A model generated the notes under the pieces. The model was not told the origin of the DNA and did no database searches. It saw nothing but the letters and a program-made list of their open reading frames with translations. Position numbers and translations under genes: made by a program. Shown piece after piece: positions 43,611 to 52,914 of a stretch of 60,600 bases of DNA. Source of the DNA: an uncultured Muribaculaceae bacterium (lineage in GTDB: Bacteria > Bacteroidota > Bacteroidia > Bacteroidales > Muribaculaceae); the NCBI GenBank assembly GCA_910583675.1, contig CAJTYH010000015.1, forward strand, positions 1-60,600, in the 5' to 3' direction. Every line of letters starts with the position of its first letter. Position 1 is the stretch's first letter.

Positions 43611-44162
43611 ATGTTCGACTATCAGGAATTGATCGATAAATATTATCCCGCAGAGACACCTCTGCGGGATATTTACATGCGCCATTGCGAATCTGTGGCG
43701 CGAAAGGCCTTGGAATTGGCGGAACTTAATAATCTGCCTCTTGATCCCGGGGAAATAAAGGCGGCTGCGATGTTACATGACATAGGCATATTCCTCACCG
43801 ATGCCGCTGGTATACATTGCCATGGTACCGCTCCATACCTGTCTCATGGTCGTTTGGGTGCGGATCTGCTCAGAAGCGTCGGTGCACCGGAAGTATATGC
43901 GTTGGTTGCCGAGCGCCACACCGGTGCGGGGCTTACCCCTGCTGATGTGGAGCGCCTTGCGCCGGTGCTTGCTCCTGACCGTTCGTATATGCCGGAGAGC
44001 TTGCTTGAACGGCTGATCTGCTATGCCGACAAGTTCTATTCGAAAAGCAATGACATGCGTGAAAAATCCTTGGAGCGGGTTCGTGCATCCATTGCGAAAT
44101 TCGGTGCGGAAGCGTCGGCGCGTTTCGAGGCGTTCCACAGGGAATTCGGATCCATCCGATAG
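43611..44162 (+). CDS. HD-domain (HDIG-type) phosphohydrolase
   Basis: A 183-residue protein from ATG 43611 (MFDYQELIDKYYP); the open frame extends back into ilvE but that part is the other gene. The metal-binding HD signature is present: RHCESVARKALELA (first His), AAAMLHDIGIF (His-Asp), then LVAERHTGAGL (third His) and ICYADKFYSK (Asp). It is like the small bacterial HDIG proteins annotated as phosphohydrolases. The substrate is unknown. A perfect 11-base hairpin with a 4-base loop (43645-43670) lies in its first codons and could act on ilvE transcript ends or on translation of this gene. Confidence 0.85.
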   Translation: MFDYQELIDKYYPAETPLRDIYMRHCESVARKALELAELNNLPLDPGEIKAAAMLHDIGIFLTDAAGIHCHGTAPYLSHGRLGADLLRSVGAPEVYALVAERHTGAGLTPADVERLAPVLAPDRSYMPESLLERLICYADKFYSKSNDMREKSLERVRASIAKFGAEASARFEAFHREFGSIR

Positions 44163-44217
44163 CCGACGTGATCCGGGCACCTCGTGGCTCGTGTCCGTGA
44201 AAGTAAAGGGATGCTGT

Positions 44218-44251
44218 TGTTAATAAATTCAAAAATTATTTTGTAATTTTG
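44218..44251 (+). promoter_or_regulatory. gltX promoter
   Basis: TTG (44218-44220), a 23-base spacer and TAATTTTG (44244-44251). The leader of about 130 bases contains a 30-codon ORF (44262-44354). Confidence 0.5.
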
Positions 44252-44389
44252 CAGCCGGATTATGCGTCATCGGCATTTCTTGCAGATTGCCGGTCTAAGA
44301 TCCGGATGGAAAGTGGCGTTCAACTGCTTTGAACAGTCGCTTGTATTATATTGATTCACACCACTCGCACATCAGAAACCCATAATACA

Positions 44390-45922
44390 ATGGAAAGGAA
44401 AGTAAGGGTTCGTTTTGCCCCCTCCCCGACAGGGCCGCTTCATATAGGCGGTGTACGCACCGCTCTTTATAACTACCTCTTCGCGCGTCAACACGGAGGT
44501 GACATGATTCTCCGCATAGAGGACACAGATTCCAACCGTTTTGTTCCCGGTGCAGAAGATTATATAAACGAGGCGCTCGCCTGGCTCGGAATAGGCATAG
44601 ACGAAGGTGTGCGTGAAGGTGGCGCATACGGCCCCTACAAGCAGAGTGAGCGGCGTGACATATATCGCGCTCATGTAAAGCAGCTGCTTGATGCCGGCAA
44701 GGCGTATATCGCTTTCGATACGCCGGCCGAGCTTGAGAAGGCGCGTGCCGAGCATTCCAATTTCCAGTATGACGCTACGACGCGCATGCAGATGCGCAAC
44801 TCCCTGTCTCTTCCGGCGGAGGAGGTGGAGCGTCTTATGTCCGAGGGAACGCCATATGTGGTGCGTTTCCTGATAGAACCGGGGCGCGACGTGGAGGTCA
44901 ACGACCTCATACGTGGCAAGGTTACGATAAACTCCTCCATACTTGACGACAAGGTGCTTTATAAGAGTGCCGACGATCTGCCCACCTATCATCTGGCAAA
45001 CATCGTGGACGATCATCTCATGGAGGTAAGCCATGTGATACGCGGCGAGGAGTGGCTCCCGTCGGCACCGCTGCATGTGCTTCTGTATGAGGCATTCGGA
45101 TGGGGGGATACGCGTCCCGATTTCGTGCATCTTCCATTGCTGCTGAAGCCTGACGGCAAAGGAAAGCTCTCCAAGCGCGACGGTGACCGCCTCGGTTTCC
45201 CGGTTTTCCCTCTGGAATGGCATGATCCCAAAAGCGGCGAAGTCTCGTCGGGCTATCGCGAGAAAGGTTATCTTCCTGAAGCCGTGATCAATTTCCTGGC
45301 GCTTCTGGGGTGGAATCCCGGTGACGACACGGAGATAATGGACATGAAGCAGCTTATTGAAAAGTTCTCGCTTGACCATTGTTCCAAGTCCGGTGCCAGG
45401 TTCGCCTTCGAGAAGGGGAAGTGGTTCAACCACGAGTACCTCATGGCCATGCCTGCTGAAAAGCTGACGGAGCTTTTCAAACCTGTTCTCAAGTCCAATG
45501 GTATAGACTTTTCCGCATATTCCGACGAGTACATATCGCGTGCCATAGACATGGTCAAGAGCCGTGCAAATTTTGTCAATGACCTTTGGGAGCAGGGTGC
45601 ATTCTTCTTCAAGATGCCGACGGTGTATGCCGAGAAGGACATCAAGAAGCGGTGGAAGGAAGGTACGCCCCAGATCATGGAGGAACTGATAGGTGTGCTT
45701 GAGAGCCTGAGCGACTTCTCATCCGCCGCTGCCGAACCGGTGGTGCTGGGGTGGATCGCAGACAAGGGGTACCATCTGGGCAATGTGATGAACGCATTCC
45801 GTCTGGCTGTGGTAGGTGAGTGCAAGGGGCCGCATATGTTCGACATAACCGAGCTGATAGGTCGTGAAGAGACTATAAAACGCCTACGGAAGGCAATTGC
45901 AGAAATCACTCCCGCAGAGTAA
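44390..45922 (+). CDS. gltX: Glutamyl-tRNA synthetase
   Basis: A class I synthetase that charges tRNA-Glu. From ATG 44390 (MERKVRVRFAPSPTGPLHIGG) it has 510 residues; the longer open frame is not protein-like. The HIGH-type motif PLHIGG is at 15-20 and the KMSKS-type motif KLSKRDGDRLGFPVF near 260. The C-terminal anticodon-binding domain is helical. A single gltX is normal in Bacteroidetes. It overlaps or abuts the following Kdo transferase gene. Confidence 0.97.
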   Translation: MERKVRVRFAPSPTGPLHIGGVRTALYNYLFARQHGGDMILRIEDTDSNRFVPGAEDYINEALAWLGIGIDEGVREGGAYGPYKQSERRDIYRAHVKQLLDAGKAYIAFDTPAELEKARAEHSNFQYDATTRMQMRNSLSLPAEEVERLMSEGTPYVVRFLIEPGRDVEVNDLIRGKVTINSSILDDKVLYKSADDLPTYHLANIVDDHLMEVSHVIRGEEWLPSAPLHVLLYEAFGWGDTRPDFVHLPLLLKPDGKGKLSKRDGDRLGFPVFPLEWHDPKSGEVSSGYREKGYLPEAVINFLALLGWNPGDDTEIMDMKQLIEKFSLDHCSKSGARFAFEKGKWFNHEYLMAMPAEKLTELFKPVLKSNGIDFSAYSDEYISRAIDMVKSRANFVNDLWEQGAFFFKMPTVYAEKDIKKRWKEGTPQIMEELIGVLESLSDFSSAAAEPVVLGWIADKGYHLGNVMNAFRLAVVGECKGPHMFDITELIGREETIKRLRKAIAEITPAE

Positions 45923-45938
45923 TATCCCTCCACTGTCA

Positions 45939-47249
45939 GTGAATCCGTTGTATAACACAGGAATTCGCCTATACGCATTCGCTGCGCACGTTGTTTCGTG
46001 GCGAAGTCCCAAGGTGCGCAAGATGATACGCGGTCAGCACCGCACGATTGAAACTCTTGGACGGCGTCTCGGTGGCAAACCGGGATGCATATGGTTCCAT
46101 GCCTCTTCCTTGGGGGAGTTCGAACAGGGGCGCCCGATGATTGAGCGTTTGCGACGCGAGCATCCTGAAAAGCCGATACTGCTGAGTTTTTTTTCCCCGT
46201 CGGGATTCGAGGTAAGGAAGAATTATCCGTTTGTAGACGCTGTTGTCTATTTGCCGTTTGATACCCCTCATCGTGTGAAACGTTTCCTTGACGCCGCACG
46301 TCCCTCCATGGCTATATTCATAAAGTATGAATTCTGGGGCAATTATCTACAAGAGCTGCGTCGACGCGGCATACCTACTTATATCATCTCAAGCATCTTT
46401 CGTCCGGGACAACGCTTTTTCCGCAGTGTGGGAGGGATGTTCCGCAATATGCTACGGTGCTTCGACCGCCTGTATGTGCAGGACGAACGTTCACGGCGTC
46501 TGTTGAAGCTCATAGGAGTAGAAAATGTAACTGTGGCGGGGGACACGCGTTTTGACAGGGTCACTGACGTAATGCGCACCACGGTGGAGATACCGGGATT
46601 TCCCGGATTCGGCGACGGCGCGCCTTTGCGGTTCATCGCAGGAAGTTCCTGGGAGGCTGACGAGGATGTTTATGTGCCATGGCTGAACGCCCATCCGGAG
46701 GTGAAATTCATAATAGCCCCGCATGAATTCAACGAGACGCGCCTGGAGCGCCTTCGCAACCGGTTCAATAAGCCGGCGATCCTTTTGTCGGAGTGGACGG
46801 GGGAGATAAAGCGGGCGAAACTGTCAAAAGGGGAGATTCCTGAGCGATTGAAGCAGGTGAGCGGCATAATAATAGATTCTTTCGGAAAGCTTGCGTCGCT
46901 TTACCGCTATGCCGATGTGGCATACATCGGAGGGGGCTTCGGAGCAGGAATACACAACCTGAATGAAGCGGCTGTGTATGGGATGCCGGTCATATTCGGC
47001 CCGAATCATTCAAAATTCAAGGAAGCCTCAGACCTGATAGCATGTGGCGGCGGTTTTTCGATCGCTTCCAAGGAAAGCTTCAACGCCACCATCGGGAATC
47101 TTGCCGCATCCGCGTCGAGGCTTCGTCAGGCCGGTAATGCTGCGGGGCAATATATCCAAGATCATCTCGGTGCCACCGACCTTATCTACGAAGATCTTTT
47201 CGGAGTGAAATTGTCTTCGCCCATTCAGGAAGGAAACTCAGATTTTTGA
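45939..47249 (+). CDS. waaA: 3-deoxy-D-manno-octulosonic acid (Kdo) transferase
   Basis: Adds Kdo from CMP-Kdo to lipid A precursor at the inner membrane (GT30), so the organism makes a Kdo-containing LPS. Motifs present are YNTGIRLYAFAAHV near the start, WFHASSLGEFEQGRPMIERL, LLSFFSPSGFEVRK, IFIKYEFWGNYLQELRRRGIPTYIISSIFR and, in the C-terminal domain, YIGGGFGAGIHNLNEAAVYGMPVIFGPNHSKFKEA. No ATG is available. GTG 45939 (VNPLYNTGI) gives the expected start; the TTG at 45897 inside gltX would add 14 residues, and TTG 45948 is possible. About 436 residues. Confidence 0.92.
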   Translation: MNPLYNTGIRLYAFAAHVVSWRSPKVRKMIRGQHRTIETLGRRLGGKPGCIWFHASSLGEFEQGRPMIERLRREHPEKPILLSFFSPSGFEVRKNYPFVDAVVYLPFDTPHRVKRFLDAARPSMAIFIKYEFWGNYLQELRRRGIPTYIISSIFRPGQRFFRSVGGMFRNMLRCFDRLYVQDERSRRLLKLIGVENVTVAGDTRFDRVTDVMRTTVEIPGFPGFGDGAPLRFIAGSSWEADEDVYVPWLNAHPEVKFIIAPHEFNETRLERLRNRFNKPAILLSEWTGEIKRAKLSKGEIPERLKQVSGIIIDSFGKLASLYRYADVAYIGGGFGAGIHNLNEAAVYGMPVIFGPNHSKFKEASDLIACGGGFSIASKESFNATIGNLAASASRLRQAGNAAGQYIQDHLGATDLIYEDLFGVKLSSPIQEGNSDF

Positions 47250-47321
47250 AATGAGTGTTGCGGATGAAACAGCTACAGGCTGTTGCTGACGCCGCTACAG
47301 TGCATAAAATACGAATTAAAG

Positions 47322-47361
47322 GCCTTATTTCCGTCATCGCATGCAGAAATAAGGCTTTTTA
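47322..47361 (+). terminator. Intrinsic terminator of the gltX-waaA unit
   Basis: GCCTTATTTC (47322-47331) pairs with GAAATAAGGC (47346-47355), followed by TTTTTATTTTG. Confidence 0.85.
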
Positions 47362-47492
47362 TTTTGATATTTAGAAATTTATGTGTACTTTCACCCGCGA
47401 ATTGACGAATATACGGCGAGCTACAACGCCTATTTAGTGAAATGTCGGCCACACCTCCAAAGGTCTGGCTGAAAAGATAAGGCTTCCGGCAT

Positions 47493-48005
47493 ATGAACAA
47501 CAGAAAACTACGTTTACCTGAAATAATTGACATACTTACCCATCAAAGCATCTCCTCCCAGGAAGACCTTTCGAAGCAACTTGCCATCCGCGGACACGTG
47601 ATTACGCAGGCCACTTTGTCGCGCGACCTCAAGTTACTGAAGGCGAACAAGGTTTCGGACGAGGATGGTTGTTACCGCTATGTCATAGGGGATACGGAGC
47701 TGTATGCCCACGAACATGCCCGCACCAAAAGTTCGTATGGTTCGGCCAGGCATACATATGTGTTGTCTCTCAGCATGACAGGAAATCTTGTGGTGATCAA
47801 GACGCGTAACGGATATGCCTCGGGACTTGCCTACGACATAGACACCTTGGAGTCAGATCTTGTGCTTGGCACCATTCCCGGAGCCGATACGGTCTTTGTC
47901 GCGATGCGTGAGGGGACGCCTCGCGCCGATGTATTCAATTTGTTCAGTTCTTTCTTGCCATCCCCTATAATGAACAAGGCTCGTCCCTCATTTATGAATG
48001 ATTGA
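47493..48005 (+). CDS. argR: Arginine repressor
   Basis: A 170-residue ArgR/AhrC-family regulator. The N-terminal winged helix (LRLPEIIDILTHQSISSQEDLSKQLAIRGHVITQATLSRDLKLLKANKV) is followed by a C-terminal oligomerisation and arginine-binding domain (LVVIKTRNGYASGLAYDIDTLE, VLGTIPGADTVFVAMREG). The typical GTIPGDDT motif is here GTIPGADT, with Ala where the second Asp commonly stands. That residue contributes to arginine binding in known ArgR proteins, so ligand response may differ. ATG 47493. No arginine genes are adjacent. Confidence 0.93.
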   Translation: MNNRKLRLPEIIDILTHQSISSQEDLSKQLAIRGHVITQATLSRDLKLLKANKVSDEDGCYRYVIGDTELYAHEHARTKSSYGSARHTYVLSLSMTGNLVVIKTRNGYASGLAYDIDTLESDLVLGTIPGADTVFVAMREGTPRADVFNLFSSFLPSPIMNKARPSFMND

Positions 48006-48059
48006 CCACTGTGCGTAGTTGTTCAAGGCTTGATTTACAAACGAGTACTGCATATGGGA

Positions 48060-48085
48060 AACGCCCGATTTTGGGCGTTCTTTTT
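48060..48085 (+). terminator. Intrinsic terminator of argR
   Basis: AACGCCC (48060-48066) pairs with GGGCGTT (48073-48079), followed by CTTTTTC. Confidence 0.85.
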
Positions 48086-48086
48086 C

Positions 48087-48117
48087 TTGCACATCAGCAT
48101 ATTTTTCATTACCTTTG
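48087..48117 (+). promoter_or_regulatory. gyrB promoter
   Basis: TTG (48087-48089), a 20-base spacer and TACCTTTG (48110-48117). The leader of about 113 bases can form AGAGCC/GGCTCT or, alternatively, CCGGG/CCCGG near 48127-48167. Confidence 0.75.
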
Positions 48118-48236
48118 TAACGTAAAAGAGCCGGGTGCGAGGGGTTCTATGGCTCTCCTCCCGGTTTTGCGGCATGCATGCGCCGCCGTGTGGGCGAAGC
48201 ATCGTCATCCGCTGTTAGATAATGAAATAGATCAAT

Positions 48237-50216
48237 ATGTCTGAAGGATTATTTGAAATAGACCCTACCAACCAGGATGGGCACGCCCCAGAGCAAGGAC
48301 GCGAATACGGCGCTGACAGCATTCAGGTTCTCGAGGGGCTTGAGGCCGTTAGGAAGCGCCCGGCCATGTACATAGGCGATATCAGCGCAAAAGGTCTTCA
48401 CCATCTGGTATATGAAGTGGTGGACAACTCCATTGATGAGGCGCTGGCCGGATTCTGCACCCACATTGAGGTTACCATAAACAAGGACAACTCCATAACT
48501 GTGGTTGACAATGGCCGAGGCATTCCGGTGGGTATGCACGAGAAGGAGCACAAGAGTGCCCTTGAGGTAGTGCTCACCGTGCTTCATGCCGGCGGTAAAT
48601 TCGACAAAGGCTCCTATAAGGTTTCGGGCGGTCTGCATGGTGTGGGCGTAAGTTGCGTCAACGCGCTTTCGACCTACCTCCGGGCGGAGGTGCGCCGTGA
48701 GGGGAAGGTTTACATGCAGGAATATTCCCAAGGCAAACCGACCTGCGACCTTACGGTGGTTGGAGAGAGCGATACTACCGGAACTGCCGTGACGTTCCTT
48801 CCCGATCCGACGATTTTCACTGTCACCGTATACGACTATGATACCCTGGCCAACCGTCTGCGCGATCTGGCATTCCTGAATGCCGGCATCACATTGTCAC
48901 TTACCGACATGCGCAATGTGGACGAAGAGGGTAATCCTCGCCGTGAGGTGTTCTATTCCAAAGACGGTCTGAGCGAATTCGTCCAGTACATAGATTCCAA
49001 CAAGGAGTCGCTCATCAACGATGTAATACATCTTGACACCGAGCGTCAGGGTATACCTGTGGAGGTGGCTCTTACCTATAACAATACCTTCAACGAGAAC
49101 ATATACTCCTTCGTAAACAATATAAACACTATAGAGGGCGGTACGCATCTCACCGGTTTTCGTCGCGGCCTCACCTCTACCTTGAAGAAATATGCGGAGG
49201 ACAACAAGCTCCTTGAAAAATGCAAGGTGGAGATCTCAAGCGACGACTTCCGTGAAGGTCTGACAGCCGTAATATCGGTGAAGGTCATGGAGCCGCAGTT
49301 CGAGGGGCAGACAAAAACCAAACTCGGCAACAACGAAGTGATAGGAGCTGTGCAGACAGCTGTATCCGAAGCATTGCGCACCTATCTTGAGGAGCATCCC
49401 AAGGAGGCCAAGACCGTTGTGGAGAAGGTGGTGCTTGCAGCGCAAGCCCGTAAGGCCGCCTATGATGCCCGTACCAAAGTGCAACGTAAATCGCCCCTTG
49501 CCGGAGGCGGTCTTCCCGGAAAGCTCGCCGACTGCTCCAGCAAGGATCCGGCAGAATGCGAGATATTCCTTGTCGAGGGAGACTCGGCCGGCGGTACTGC
49601 CAAGAGTGGCCGCGACCGTCGCACCCAGGCTATCCTCCCCCTTCGAGGCAAAGTCCTCAACGTTGAGAAGGCCATGGAGCATAAGGTCTTTGACTCCGAG
49701 CAGATCACAAACATCTTCCGTGCGCTGCGAGTGACCATAGGCACAGAAAACGATTCCAAGGAAGCGAACCTCAGCCGTCTGGCATACCATAAGGTGATAA
49801 TAATGACCGATGCCGACGTGGATGGCGCTCATATCGCCACGCTGCTCATGACGCTCTTTTTCCGTCGCATGCGTCCCATCATAGAGCAGGGGTACCTTTA
49901 TCTGGCAACCCCGCCTCTCTACAAGGCATCAAAGGGCAAGGTGGAGGAATATTGCTGGAACGACGCACAACTTCAGGCTTTCATAGCCCAACATGGCGAG
50001 AAAGTGAAGGTGCAGCGCTACAAGGGCTTGGGCGAGATGAGCGACAAGGAGCTGAGGGACACTACCATGGCTCCCGAGAAACGTCTTCTCAAACAGGTGC
50101 ATATAAGCGATGCCGCTGAGGCAGACCGCATCTTCTCCATGCTCATGGGTGAAGATGTGGCTCCACGCCGCGACTTCATCGAGGCAAACGCCAATTACGC
50201 CAACATCGACGCCTGA
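48237..50216 (+). CDS. gyrB: DNA gyrase subunit B
   Basis: The ATPase and TOPRIM subunit of gyrase, which introduces negative supercoils with GyrA. The 659-residue protein has the GHKL ATPase (VYEVVDNSIDEALAG, VVDNGRGIPVG, VLHAGGKFDKGSYKVSGGLHGVGVS) and the transducer domain. The TOPRIM motifs are EGDSAGGTAKSGRDRRTQA and TDADVDGAHI, and the C-terminus carries QRYKGLGEMSDKELRDTTM. Length is that of the shorter Bacteroidetes GyrB, without the proteobacterial insertion. Start ATG 48237. Own promoter and terminator. Confidence 0.97.
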   Translation: MSEGLFEIDPTNQDGHAPEQGREYGADSIQVLEGLEAVRKRPAMYIGDISAKGLHHLVYEVVDNSIDEALAGFCTHIEVTINKDNSITVVDNGRGIPVGMHEKEHKSALEVVLTVLHAGGKFDKGSYKVSGGLHGVGVSCVNALSTYLRAEVRREGKVYMQEYSQGKPTCDLTVVGESDTTGTAVTFLPDPTIFTVTVYDYDTLANRLRDLAFLNAGITLSLTDMRNVDEEGNPRREVFYSKDGLSEFVQYIDSNKESLINDVIHLDTERQGIPVEVALTYNNTFNENIYSFVNNINTIEGGTHLTGFRRGLTSTLKKYAEDNKLLEKCKVEISSDDFREGLTAVISVKVMEPQFEGQTKTKLGNNEVIGAVQTAVSEALRTYLEEHPKEAKTVVEKVVLAAQARKAAYDARTKVQRKSPLAGGGLPGKLADCSSKDPAECEIFLVEGDSAGGTAKSGRDRRTQAILPLRGKVLNVEKAMEHKVFDSEQITNIFRALRVTIGTENDSKEANLSRLAYHKVIIMTDADVDGAHIATLLMTLFFRRMRPIIEQGYLYLATPPLYKASKGKVEEYCWNDAQLQAFIAQHGEKVKVQRYKGLGEMSDKELRDTTMAPEKRLLKQVHISDAAEADRIFSMLMGEDVAPRRDFIEANANYANIDA

Positions 50217-50230
50217 AACGGATTCAACAT

Positions 50231-50337
50231 ACGGATGCCATGTGCCGGGACTGCTCCCGCCGCATGGCATCCGTAATCCTTTTAAACGGATCGTGGCATG
50301 AGGCACGATCTCAATTAGGGGTTTAACATTAATTGAG
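50231..50337 (+). terminator. gyrB terminator and two further inverted repeats
   Basis: ACGGATGCCATG (50231-50242) pairs with CATGGCATCCGT (50263-50274), followed by AATCCTTTT. Two more inverted repeats follow: GATCGTG/CACGATC (50289-50310) and CTCAATTA/TAATTGAG (50310-50337). They fill most of the 195-base gap before rnr. The first fits a terminator; the others may be leader structures of rnr. Confidence 0.6.
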
Positions 50338-50411
50338 GGATGTTTGTTATATCTGCAGAGGACATCATGCACCAAATCGGGCATCCGCAATTCTCACACT
50401 CCATTTAGCAT

Positions 50412-52793
50412 ATGCAGAAAAAGAACAACAGACAATCAGCCGGCGAGATCCGGGTACTCGTGGATGAGTTCATCTCCCGACAGCAGAATAACGCATTCAA
50501 CTACAAGCAGGTATCGCATGCGATAGGCATCACCGCCGGTCCCGGTCAGAAAACCGTGGCTCTGATCCTCGCGGAAAAGGCATTTGACGGCGACATAATT
50601 GAAATCGAACCGGGCAAGTACAAGGCTCCACAACGCACCAACCTCGCTACCGGCACGTTCGTGCGCCGTTCCAACGGCAAGAATTCGGTCATAACCGATG
50701 AGGATGAGGAAGTGATCTTCGTGGCCGAACGCAATTCCATGCATGCCCTCAACGGCGACCGCGTGAGAATCAACGTTGCCGCCCGCCGAAAGGGGCTTGA
50801 ACCAGAGGCTCAGGTAATAGAGATCATAGAGCAGAAGGAGCAGACCTTCATAGGAACCCTCCAGGTGGACAAGAGCATGGCATTCCTGAAAACGGACTCC
50901 AAATTTCTCGCGTGTGACATATTCATTCCAAAAGGGAAGCTAAAGGGTGGCGTTACAGGCGACAAGGCCATAGTGACGATCACCGACTGGCCTGATGAGG
51001 CCAAGAATCCGCGTGGAAGCGTGGTGGACGTACTTGGTAAGACCGGCGAGAACGACGCGGAGATCCATGCCATACTCGCCGAGTACGGATTGCCTTACCG
51101 TTATCCGTCAAATGTGGAGAAAGCTGCTGACAAGATCGACGCGGGCATAACTCCCGAGGAGATCGCAAATCGCGAGGATTTCCGTAAGGAAACCACTTTC
51201 ACCATAGACCCCAAGGATGCCAAGGACTTCGATGATGCCTTGTCCATCTCGAAGCTGCCCAACGGCAACTGGCGCGTGGGAGTCCATATCGCGGATGTCA
51301 CTCATTACGTCACCCCCAATTCAGTAATAGACCGTGAGGCGCAAAGCCGTGCCACGTCGGTGTATCTTGTGGATCGTGTAGTTCCGATGCTTCCGGAGCA
51401 TCTATGCAACGGCATATGCTCATTGCGTCCAAACGAGGAGAAACTTGCCTTTTCATGCATTTTCGAGATGGACGACAATGCCCATGTCATAAACAGCCAT
51501 ATAGCCCGCACTGTGATAGAGAGCAACCGACGTTTCACATATGAGGAAGCGCAAGAGATAATTGAGAACGGTGCCGGGGAATATGCCGCCGAAATACTCA
51601 CGCTTGACCGTCTTGCCAAGTTGCTGCGCGGTCGCCGATTTGAAAACGGCTCGGTGGATTTCGACCGGGAGGAGGTGCGTTTTGACATAGACGAGACAGG
51701 TCATCCCACAGGGGTGTATTTCAAGGTGTCAAAGGATGCCAACAAGCTCATTGAGGAATTCATGCTGCTTGCCAACCGCACGGTGGCAACAGCCATAGGG
51801 AAGCCGGAGAAACGACGCAAGGGCAAGGCTTTCGTATATCGCGTGCATGATCAGCCCGATGCTACCAAACTTACCGAACTGGCCGCTATATGCCGGGCGT
51901 TCGGCTACAAGATAAAGACACATGGAAATCCTGTTGAGATAAACCGTTCCATCAACAAGATGCTGGCCGAAGTAAAAGGGAAGGGGGAGGAGAACTATCT
52001 TTCCGTGCTTGCCATACGCTCTATGGCAAAGGCCATATACACGACCGAGAATATAGGCCACTATGGTCTCGGATTCGAGTACTACACCCATTTCACATCG
52101 CCCATACGCCGTTATCCCGACATGATGGTGCATCGTCTGCTGGAGCGCTATCTTGCGGGAGGGCGCAGTGTGAATGTGGAGAAACTTGAGGATCAGTGCA
52201 AGCATTCCTCGGCCATGGAGCAGCTTGCCACAAATGCCGAACGTTCGTCAATAAAATACAAGCAGGTGGAATATATGCGCGACCATCTCGGGGAAGAGTA
52301 TGACGGCATGATTTCCGGTGTGACGGAATGGGGACTTTACGTGGAGCTTGACGAGAACAAGTGCGAGGGGCTTGTGCCGATGCGTGACCTTGCCGATGAC
52401 TATTACGACTTCGATGAGAAGAACTATTGTCTGCGCGGTCGCCGGAAGGGGACGGTATATAGGCTGGGAGACAAGGTACGTATCAGAGTCGCCAATGCCA
52501 ATCTGGAGAAGAAGCAGCTTGATTTCATAGTGGTTGATCCACGCATGGCAGCAACCCAAACGCAAGGTGCGAAACGCATTGTGACTGACGACATGGGAGA
52601 AGTGGTGTCGGCAGCACAGGCACTCTCCCCGCAGGGTCGACGGCAATCTCGCCATGAAAAGGCGAAGGCGGCTGCCAAGGCATCGCACCGCTCTTCCGCC
52701 AAAAACGGGAAAAAGCAATCCAAGGAGCCAAAAAGCGGCGCAAAGGCATCCGGGCGCTCAGGCGTAAAGCGCGACCGTCGTTCGCGCCGCTGA
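50412..52793 (+). CDS. rnr: Ribonuclease R
   Basis: A processive 3'-5' exoribonuclease of the RNB family, able to degrade structured RNA. The 793-residue protein has an N-terminal winged helix and cold-shock domains (GTFVRRSNGKNSVI..., GTLQVDKSMAFLKTD). The RNB core has TIDPKDAKDFDDALS (metal-binding Asp cluster near 268-276), HIADVTHYV, LPEHLCNGICSLRPNEEKLAFS and YTHFTSPIRRYPDMMVHRLL. A C-terminal S1 domain follows (EYDGMISGVTEWGLYVELDENKCEGLV), then a Lys/Arg-rich tail (GVKRDRRSRR), as in other RNase R. Start ATG 50412. Confidence 0.96.
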   Translation: MQKKNNRQSAGEIRVLVDEFISRQQNNAFNYKQVSHAIGITAGPGQKTVALILAEKAFDGDIIEIEPGKYKAPQRTNLATGTFVRRSNGKNSVITDEDEEVIFVAERNSMHALNGDRVRINVAARRKGLEPEAQVIEIIEQKEQTFIGTLQVDKSMAFLKTDSKFLACDIFIPKGKLKGGVTGDKAIVTITDWPDEAKNPRGSVVDVLGKTGENDAEIHAILAEYGLPYRYPSNVEKAADKIDAGITPEEIANREDFRKETTFTIDPKDAKDFDDALSISKLPNGNWRVGVHIADVTHYVTPNSVIDREAQSRATSVYLVDRVVPMLPEHLCNGICSLRPNEEKLAFSCIFEMDDNAHVINSHIARTVIESNRRFTYEEAQEIIENGAGEYAAEILTLDRLAKLLRGRRFENGSVDFDREEVRFDIDETGHPTGVYFKVSKDANKLIEEFMLLANRTVATAIGKPEKRRKGKAFVYRVHDQPDATKLTELAAICRAFGYKIKTHGNPVEINRSINKMLAEVKGKGEENYLSVLAIRSMAKAIYTTENIGHYGLGFEYYTHFTSPIRRYPDMMVHRLLERYLAGGRSVNVEKLEDQCKHSSAMEQLATNAERSSIKYKQVEYMRDHLGEEYDGMISGVTEWGLYVELDENKCEGLVPMRDLADDYYDFDEKNYCLRGRRKGTVYRLGDKVRIRVANANLEKKQLDFIVVDPRMAATQTQGAKRIVTDDMGEVVSAAQALSPQGRRQSRHEKAKAAAKASHRSSAKNGKKQSKEPKSGAKASGRSGVKRDRRSRR

Positions 52794-52840
52794 TCGGTCA
52801 TCAGATCAATTTATCTCACCACGCCTTGCGTGTGAAAGTG

Positions 52841-52884
52841 AAGCGCACCTCAAAAGTTGGATACAAAACTTTTGAGGTGCGCTT
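52841..52884. terminator. Bidirectional terminator between rnr and the AraC gene
   Basis: A perfect 18-base stem (52841-52858 with 52867-52884) around an 8-base loop, between convergent genes. T-rich sequence next to the arms is weak (the arms themselves contain AAAA and TTTT). Confidence 0.65.
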
Positions 52885-52914
52885 CATACACTTAATGTTG
52901 TAGGTTTAGGTTTC

